The notes beneath the pieces are model-generated. The model made no database searches and had not been told where the DNA came from. It was given only the letters and a program-made list of their open reading frames with translations. The translations under genes and the position numbers were made by a program. DNA of 33,360 nucleotides from Bradyrhizobium sp. NAS80.1 (GTDB lineage Bacteria > Pseudomonadota > Alphaproteobacteria > Rhizobiales > Xanthobacteraceae), in NCBI RefSeq assembly GCF_001908205.1, contig NZ_LGHL01000125.1, positions 1-33,360 of the forward strand, written 5' to 3'. Shown one piece after another: positions 28,342 to 33,360 of the stretch (positions are counted from its first letter, which is position 1; every line of letters begins with the position of its first letter).

Positions 28342-29655
28342 ATGGCGGTTTGGTCCCGTGCTGCCGAGCTTGCTGACCGGACGCCCGCGTCCCGAAACCG
28401 CTACGTCGACTTCCTGCGGGCGACATCGATGCTGGTGGTAACTGTCGGGCACTGGCTGGCCGCCGCGCCCTATTTCGACGCAACCAACACCTTGACGACC
28501 GCCCACATCCTGACGGTCGCTCCCTGGACCGCCTGGCTCACATGGATCGTGCAGGTCATGCCGATCTTCTTCATGGTCGGCGGATATGCGAACGGCATCA
28601 GCTGGCGTGCCGCGCGGCGGGACGACAAGTCATATGCAGCTTGGATTGAAGGCCGTTTGCGCCGTCTGGTGTGGCCAATCCTCCCACTGCTTGCGGTTTG
28701 GGTGGCGATCGTTGCAATTGAATACGCCCGCGGCGTGCGGCCGGAATTGATCAGCTATGGCTCGCAGGTGGCGTTCATACCACTCTGGTTCCTCGCAGTG
28801 TACATCGGGATCGTTCTGCTCGTGCCAGTCACGGAGGCTGCGTGGGCTCGATTTGGGATGAGATCGTTCTGGGCTTTGACAGCTGCAGCAGCCGCTGTCG
28901 ATGTCATGTACTTTGCTGTCGGTTTGCGATGGCTTGGCTTCGCCAACTATCTGTTCGTCTGGGGCGCAATCTCCGTGCTCGGATATGCGTGGCTCGACGG
29001 GCGGTTTTCCCAGCGCTGGACGCTGCTTGTCGGGTCCGCCTTCGGCTTCGCCGCGCTGCTCTTGCTGGTACACGTCGGGCCTTATCCTGTCTCAATGATT
29101 GGCGTCCCCGGCGATCCGATCAGCACCACGACACCGCCGAAAGTCACGCTGATAGCGCTTGCAACAGTGCAGGCGGGGTTGCTGCTTGCTGCGCAAGCAT
29201 CCGCGCGTCGCTGGCTGGCCGGCCGTGTTGCGTGGACGGCAACCGTGGTGATGAACGGCACTATCATGACGCTGTTCATCTGGCACCTGACGGCGACGAC
29301 GCTCGTGGTGCTTGCGGCCTATTTCGCCGGCGGCTTCGGTCTGCGGCTTGAGCCGGGAAGCTCTGAGTGGTGGTGGTCGCGATTCCCCTGGCTCGCTGCC
29401 AATGCGATGGCAGTCATTCCTCTTGTTGTAGCTTTCGGACGCTTTGAGCGGCCGCGCGCGACCGGAGGCGCACTGGCGCCCGCATGGCGCTACGTGCTCG
29501 GCGCACTCGTTACCGGTATTGGCCTTGCTCTGCTTGCGGCGCAGGGAGTTGGTGGATATGGGAGTTTTGGGCTGAACGTGTGGGGTCTCACATTCGCTCT
29601 CATGGGCATCGGCCTTATCGCAAGCAGGATCGGTGCGGTGCGCGGTGTAGTCTAG
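28342..29655 (+). CDS. membrane acyltransferase, family 3 (OafA/YrhL type)
   Basis: A 437-residue integral membrane protein with about ten to twelve hydrophobic helices. The N-terminal signature RNRYVDFLRATSMLVVTVGH, with the conserved arginine and H37, is typical of acyltransferase family 3, which moves acyl groups (often acetyl) to sugars or lipids at the membrane. MPIFFMVGGYANG and the R-rich loop RLRRLVWP also fit. The ATG at 28342 is seven bases from GGAG (28331-28334), better than the ATG at 28336. It is divergent from the acyl-CoA ligase gene. Substrate is unknown: surface polysaccharide, Nod factor-like or membrane glycan are possible. It is not clearly in an operon with its neighbours. 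Confidence 0.85.
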   Translation: MAVWSRAAELADRTPASRNRYVDFLRATSMLVVTVGHWLAAAPYFDATNTLTTAHILTVAPWTAWLTWIVQVMPIFFMVGGYANGISWRAARRDDKSYAAWIEGRLRRLVWPILPLLAVWVAIVAIEYARGVRPELISYGSQVAFIPLWFLAVYIGIVLLVPVTEAAWARFGMRSFWALTAAAAAVDVMYFAVGLRWLGFANYLFVWGAISVLGYAWLDGRFSQRWTLLVGSAFGFAALLLLVHVGPYPVSMIGVPGDPISTTTPPKVTLIALATVQAGLLLAAQASARRWLAGRVAWTATVVMNGTIMTLFIWHLTATTLVVLAAYFAGGFGLRLEPGSSEWWWSRFPWLAANAMAVIPLVVAFGRFERPRATGGALAPAWRYVLGALVTGIGLALLAAQGVGGYGSFGLNVWGLTFALMGIGLIASRIGAVRGVV

Positions 29656-30079
29656 CGTTACCATCATGGGTCTTTCGGCTCCGAATGGTTGATTAATGTC
29701 CCGACGCGTTCGCCGATGAGCAGCTGGATCACGCGGTTTCGGGCGGAACGGAATTAAATTCCAGGCGTTCTTGCGTGAGCACGGCCTTGCGCCTGAGCAA
29801 GGGCGGGCTGTCGACTATCAAATTGTTCGCCTTTTCTTCGCTCTCGCAAACTTGCGGGCGACGCAGCTACGAAGGCGTGCGACTGCCGATGCGTTCGCGG
29901 ACCGAGCACCGTGCCCTTCTGAATTGAACGGCCCGGCGAAGCAGTCGTCGCCAAGCTTTTGGCCGCAGGATACCGGCGAGGATAGGCACGAGGTGCGGCC
30001 GAACGCATCCCATAAGTGTCGATCTTTCGGCCATTTGCGTCCTATCGTCGTCGCCCCGCGTCGTTGAAAAGGAGGCGCA
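29656..30079. other. intergenic stretch without a supported gene
   Basis: A plus-strand frame from 29771 (98 codons) contains a coding-like segment, GRAVDYQIVRLFFALANLRA, but no good ribosome site or family match, and its later part is low-complexity. It may be the remnant of a lost gene. The last 20 bases hold the strong AAAGGAGG of the next gene. Confidence 0.45.
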
Positions 30080-31141
30080 ATGATCAGGTTCGGCCTGCTG
30101 GGATGCGGGCGTATTGCCAGGCGTCATTCCGATCTGCTAGGCGGCAATCGCGTCGAGGGCGCAAGGCTCGCGGCCGTCTGCGACCGGGTGCGCGCCCGCG
30201 CGGATGCGATTGCAGCGAAGTTCGGCGTTGGCGCCCATTACGACATCGATGAATTTCTCGCCCGCAAGGACATCGATGCGGTCGGGGTGTTGACCCCGAG
30301 CGGCATGCGTCCCGAACACGTCAACGCCTGCGCGAAAGCCGGCAAGCACGTCGTGGTGGAAAAGCCGATGGCGCTGCGGCTGCAGGACGCAGACGACATG
30401 ATCCGCGCCTGCGACGAGGCCGGCGTCAAGCTTTTCATCGTCAAACAGAACCGCTTCAATGTTCCCGTGCTCAAGGCACGCGAGGCGCTCGAGGCAGGCC
30501 GGTTCGGCAAGCTCGTGCTCGGCACCGTGCGCGTGCGCTGGTGTCGCGATCAGGCTTATTACGACCAGGACAGCTGGCGCGGCACCTGGGCCTATGATGG
30601 GGGCGTGCTCACCAACCAGGCGAGCCACTATATCGACATGCTGGAATGGTTCTTCGGTGATGTCATCAGCGTTCATGCCCGCGCTACCACCGCATTGGTG
30701 CGGATTGAGGCCGAGGACACGGCGGTCGCGACCTTGAAATTCAAAAACGGCGCGCTCGGCCTTATCGAGGCGACCACCGCCACCCGGCCGAGCGACCTCG
30801 AAGGCTCGCTCTCCATTCTCGGCGAAATGGGGGTAGTCGAAATTGCGGGCCTCGCGGTCAACCAGATCCGACATTGGCGTTTCGTCGACGAACTGCCATC
30901 GGACAAGGATGTGATCGAGAAATTTTCGGTCAACCCGCCGAATGTCTATGGCTTCGGTCATCAGGCCTATTATCAGCACGTCGTCGATTGCCTGATGAAC
31001 CAGCGCGCTGCGCTGGTCGACGGCCTCGAGGGCCGCAAGAGCCTGGAACTGATCTCGGCGCTCTATGAATCGATCGAGACCGGGCAGGAGGTGGCGCTTC
31101 GCTTCACGCCGCGCCTGGGCCGGTTGGGTGTCGTACCGTGA
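30080..31141 (+). CDS. Gfo/Idh/MocA-family sugar dehydrogenase (WlbA/WbpB-like)
   Basis: A 353-residue NAD(P)-dependent oxidoreductase. The N-terminal Rossmann domain has GLLGCGRIARRH at residues 5-16, and catalytic K95 in VVVEKPMAL. The C-terminal domain carries KQNRFNVPV, then DQAYYDQDSWRGTWAYDGG and LTNQASHYIDMLEW, with H183 in the usual catalytic place. The DQDSWRGTW...GG...NQ..H pattern resembles WlbA/WbpB, which oxidise the 3-hydroxyl of UDP-N-acetylglucosaminuronate for O-antigen amino sugars. No other gene of that pathway is in the window, so the substrate is open. AAAGGAGG lies five bases before the ATG. It precedes gpmI by 42 bases, probably in one transcript. Confidence 0.87.
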   Translation: MIRFGLLGCGRIARRHSDLLGGNRVEGARLAAVCDRVRARADAIAAKFGVGAHYDIDEFLARKDIDAVGVLTPSGMRPEHVNACAKAGKHVVVEKPMALRLQDADDMIRACDEAGVKLFIVKQNRFNVPVLKAREALEAGRFGKLVLGTVRVRWCRDQAYYDQDSWRGTWAYDGGVLTNQASHYIDMLEWFFGDVISVHARATTALVRIEAEDTAVATLKFKNGALGLIEATTATRPSDLEGSLSILGEMGVVEIAGLAVNQIRHWRFVDELPSDKDVIEKFSVNPPNVYGFGHQAYYQHVVDCLMNQRAALVDGLEGRKSLELISALYESIETGQEVALRFTPRLGRLGVVP

Positions 31142-31183
31142 ACCGGCCGAAGCTGCCGCCAAAATACAGTAGGAATGCCGGAA

Positions 31184-32719
31184 ATGCAGAAACGTTGTCC
31201 GGTGATGCTTGTAGTGCTGGATGGATGGGGTTGGCGAGAAGGCTCGACCGACAACGCGGTCCGTCTCGCGCGCACCCCTACCTTCGACCGTCTGTGGGTT
31301 AGCTACCCTCATGCCGTCGTGCGTACGTCAGGTGGCGATGTAGGTCTGCCGCAGGGGCAGATGGGCAATTCCGAGGTCGGCCATCTCAATATCGGCGCCG
31401 GTCGCGTTGTGATGCAGGATCTGCCGCGCATCAGCAATGCGATCGCCGACGGCGAGATCAAAAGATCGCCGGCGCTGCTTGGGCTGATCGAGCGGATGCG
31501 CCGGGGCGGTGGTACCTGCCATTTGATGGGGCTGGTCTCGCCGGGCGGCGTGCATTCGCATCAAGATCACGCCGCGGCCCTTGCAAAGATGCTCGCAGAA
31601 GCTGGCATAGCGACGGCGGTACATGTCTTTACGGATGGCCGCGACACGCCGCCGCAATCGGCCAGCGAGGATATTGCGCGGTTGAGGGCCGTGTTGCCGC
31701 GGTCCATTCCGATCACGACGGTGTGCGGTCGCTACTACGCCATGGATCGCGACAATCGCTGGGACCGTGTAGCGAAAGCGTACGCTGCAATCCAGGAAGC
31801 CGATGGGCCGCGCTTCCCCGATGCGCTTGCGGTGATTGCCGATGCGTATGCGCACGATATCGGCGACGAGTTTGTGCTTCCGGCGGTGGTCGGCGATTAT
31901 GACGGCATGCGGGACGGGGACGGCGTCCTGTGCTTCAACTTTCGTGCCGACCGGGTGCGCGAAATTCTCGGCGCGCTGCTTGATCCAGCCTTTGCCGGCT
32001 TTCCACGGCCGCGCCGGGTGAGCTTCGCTGCTGCGGTCGGGATGACGCAGTACAGCGAGACGCTGGATGCCCTCATGCAGGCGATGTTCGCGCCGCAGGC
32101 GCTGCCGAATATCTTGGGTGAGGTCGTGGCCGCTGCGGGCCGGACGCAATTGCGCATCGCTGAGACGGAAAAGTATCCGCACGTCACCTATTTCCTGAAC
32201 GGCGGCGAGGAGGCGCAATATCTTGGGGAGGATCGGATCATGGTGCCATCTCCCAAGGTTGCGACGTACGACCTGCAACCTGAGATGTCGGCTCGTGAAG
32301 TAACCAACAGGGCAGTGGATGCCATCCAGTCGGGCAAATACGATCTAATTGTATTGAACTATGCCAACCCCGACATGGTCGGCCATACTGGCAACTTGGC
32401 GGCCGCCATCAAGGCTGTCGAGACAGTCGACACGGAACTCGGTCGGATCGCTGGAGCTATCGGAAAAGCCGGTGGTGCTTTGCTTGTCACGTCAGACCAC
32501 GGCAATTGCGAGATGATGCGCGATCCAGAAACAGGTCGTCCACACACCTCTCACACCACGAACCCGGTGCCTTTGCTGCTAATGGATGGCGGCAACGTGT
32601 CGCTGGCCGAAGGGCGGTTGGCAGATATCGCACCAACAGTGCTGGAGCTCATGGGCTTGCCGAAGCCAGTGGAAATGACTGGCGCCTCGCTCCTGCGCCG
32701 GTCCGGCCGGCGGCCATGA
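31184..32719 (+). CDS. gpmI: 2,3-bisphosphoglycerate-independent phosphoglycerate mutase
   Basis: A 511-residue iPGM, converting 3- to 2-phosphoglycerate with manganese and a phosphoserine intermediate. It belongs to the alkaline phosphatase superfamily. Metal ligands and catalytic groups: D13 in VVLDGWGW, S63 in GQMGNSEVGHLNIGAG, GGVHSH, DGRDTPP, FNFRADR, the YANPDMVGHTGN segment and SDHGNCE. Length fits the family (about 510). The ATG at 31184 is preferred because AGGA at 31171-31174 is nine bases away; the ATG at 31175 would abut it. It follows the Gfo/Idh/MocA gene and closes the glycolytic block. Many alphaproteobacteria carry iPGM as the sole mutase, so it may also be the housekeeping enzyme. 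Confidence 0.95.
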   Translation: MQKRCPVMLVVLDGWGWREGSTDNAVRLARTPTFDRLWVSYPHAVVRTSGGDVGLPQGQMGNSEVGHLNIGAGRVVMQDLPRISNAIADGEIKRSPALLGLIERMRRGGGTCHLMGLVSPGGVHSHQDHAAALAKMLAEAGIATAVHVFTDGRDTPPQSASEDIARLRAVLPRSIPITTVCGRYYAMDRDNRWDRVAKAYAAIQEADGPRFPDALAVIADAYAHDIGDEFVLPAVVGDYDGMRDGDGVLCFNFRADRVREILGALLDPAFAGFPRPRRVSFAAAVGMTQYSETLDALMQAMFAPQALPNILGEVVAAAGRTQLRIAETEKYPHVTYFLNGGEEAQYLGEDRIMVPSPKVATYDLQPEMSAREVTNRAVDAIQSGKYDLIVLNYANPDMVGHTGNLAAAIKAVETVDTELGRIAGAIGKAGGALLVTSDHGNCEMMRDPETGRPHTSHTTNPVPLLLMDGGNVSLAEGRLADIAPTVLELMGLPKPVEMTGASLLRRSGRRP

Positions 32720-32901
32720 TGCCGCCGTGCAAATGATCGACACGTAGCGAATTGAGGACAAGGCTCCCAACCTTGAAAACGGCGTGCCGGCAAGGGTACC
32801 GTGGACCCCGCAAGAATATTCAATCGAAGTGGAGCACGTGCGCGGAACCGAACAAAACGCCGACGCGGGACCGGCCTTTTGAACTGAGATTCTATCGGCG
32901 A

Positions 32902-33357
32902 TCAGTACTTCGCGATGACCGGGCTACCCCACTTGTAGTTCACGCGGACGGTGACGAGGTCGACGTCCTGGCTCACGCGAACGCTGCTGAAGAGCGCGCC
33001 GGCCGGGGTCCTCAGGTCGTAGGTGTGGTCGTCCATGAACAGGTGATTGTATTCGATGCCCGCGGTCCAGTTCGGCGCGAAGCCGACTTCGATACCGGCG
33101 CCGACCGCAGCCCCCCACCGGGCGTCGTTGGCGCTGGCGGCAAGGTCGCCGGTCGGCGTGAAGAAAGTACGGTAGCTGTTGTCGGTCACGGCGGCACCGC
33201 CCTTGACGTAGATCAGCACCTTGTTGACGGCGTAACCGATCTGGCCGGTGAACAGGCCAAAGGCATCGATCTTGGTTTCGGAGCAGCCATGTGTTCGGCC
33301 TTCTTGCGCGGTACACGTGACCGCTGGCCATAATGCCCTCCGCGGATCAGGTCCCGG
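32902..33357 (-). pseudogene. 3' part of an outer-membrane beta-barrel protein, 5' lost
   Basis: The minus strand encodes the C-terminal half of an Omp31/OmpA-like porin-family protein: TKIDAFGLFTGQIGYA, LIYVKGGAAVT, GAGIEVGFAPNWTAGIEYNH, DVDLVTVRVNYKWG and a final KY, typical of the last beta strands and an aromatic outer-membrane targeting residue. Upstream in the same frame the text loses family likeness at about 33280 and meets a TGA at 33358-33360. No ATG with a signal peptide is present. The gene is therefore either a fragment, or frameshifted near 33280 with its start outside the window. A GTG at 33219 is an unlikely start inside the barrel. Intact relatives are about 230-260 residues. 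Confidence 0.6.
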
Positions 33358-33360
33358 TCA

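Overview
The window looks like chromosomal DNA of a Bradyrhizobium-type alphaproteobacterium (Nitrobacteraceae, Hyphomicrobiales). The reasons are high GC with strongly GC-biased third codon positions, frequent GTG starts, Bradyrhizobium-style intergenic palindromes, small family-restricted proteins and CCA-encoding tRNAs. The assignment comes from reading alone; no database was searched.

Layout. (1) 1-2.4 kb: the last ~90 nt of what looks like a group II intron (domains V and VI), ending just before a GFA-family gene; then tRNA-Val(TAC), a small conserved protein, a class I SAM methyltransferase and an intergenic palindrome. (2) 2.4-9.3 kb, minus strand: a compact divalent-metal efflux operon read as (His/Cys-rich small protein)-czcC-czcB-czcA-CDF exporter. 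Its genes overlap or nearly touch. czcA carries an apparent +1 frameshift at a run of seven G. (3) 9.4-13.6 kb: a small hypothetical gene, an intrinsic terminator, pepT, an HU-family gene and tRNA-Asp(GTC). The tRNA is followed by eroded DNA that includes a decayed tyrosine recombinase and a second broken gene, then a secreted DUF2846-type protein.

(4) 14-32.7 kb is the most interesting part: a mixed-strand block of carbohydrate genes. It holds GAPDH, a lactate permease, a D-lactate dehydrogenase-like enzyme, a fusion of beta-phosphoglucomutase with a GH65 disaccharide phosphorylase, glucokinase, a PfkB-type 6-phosphofructokinase, a universal stress protein, pyruvate kinase, an acyl-CoA synthetase, a membrane acyltransferase, a Gfo/Idh/MocA dehydrogenase and cofactor-independent phosphoglycerate mutase.

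Together these genes could run a fermentative Embden-Meyerhof route. An alpha-linked disaccharide would be split by phosphate, beta-glucose-1-phosphate would become glucose-6-phosphate on the same polypeptide, and the free glucose would be phosphorylated by Glk. PfkB would commit the flux, GAPDH, iPGM and pyruvate kinase would finish glycolysis, and lactate dehydrogenase plus permease would reoxidise NADH and move lactate. Rhizobia are generally described as lacking phosphofructokinase and using the Entner-Doudoroff pathway, so a clustered set of this kind is notable. Glucose-6-phosphate isomerase, aldolase, triose-phosphate isomerase, phosphoglycerate kinase and enolase are not in the window. 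The block appears chromosomal and accessory; its regulation is not evident from sequence.

(5) The right edge holds the 3' part of an outer-membrane beta-barrel gene that seems truncated.
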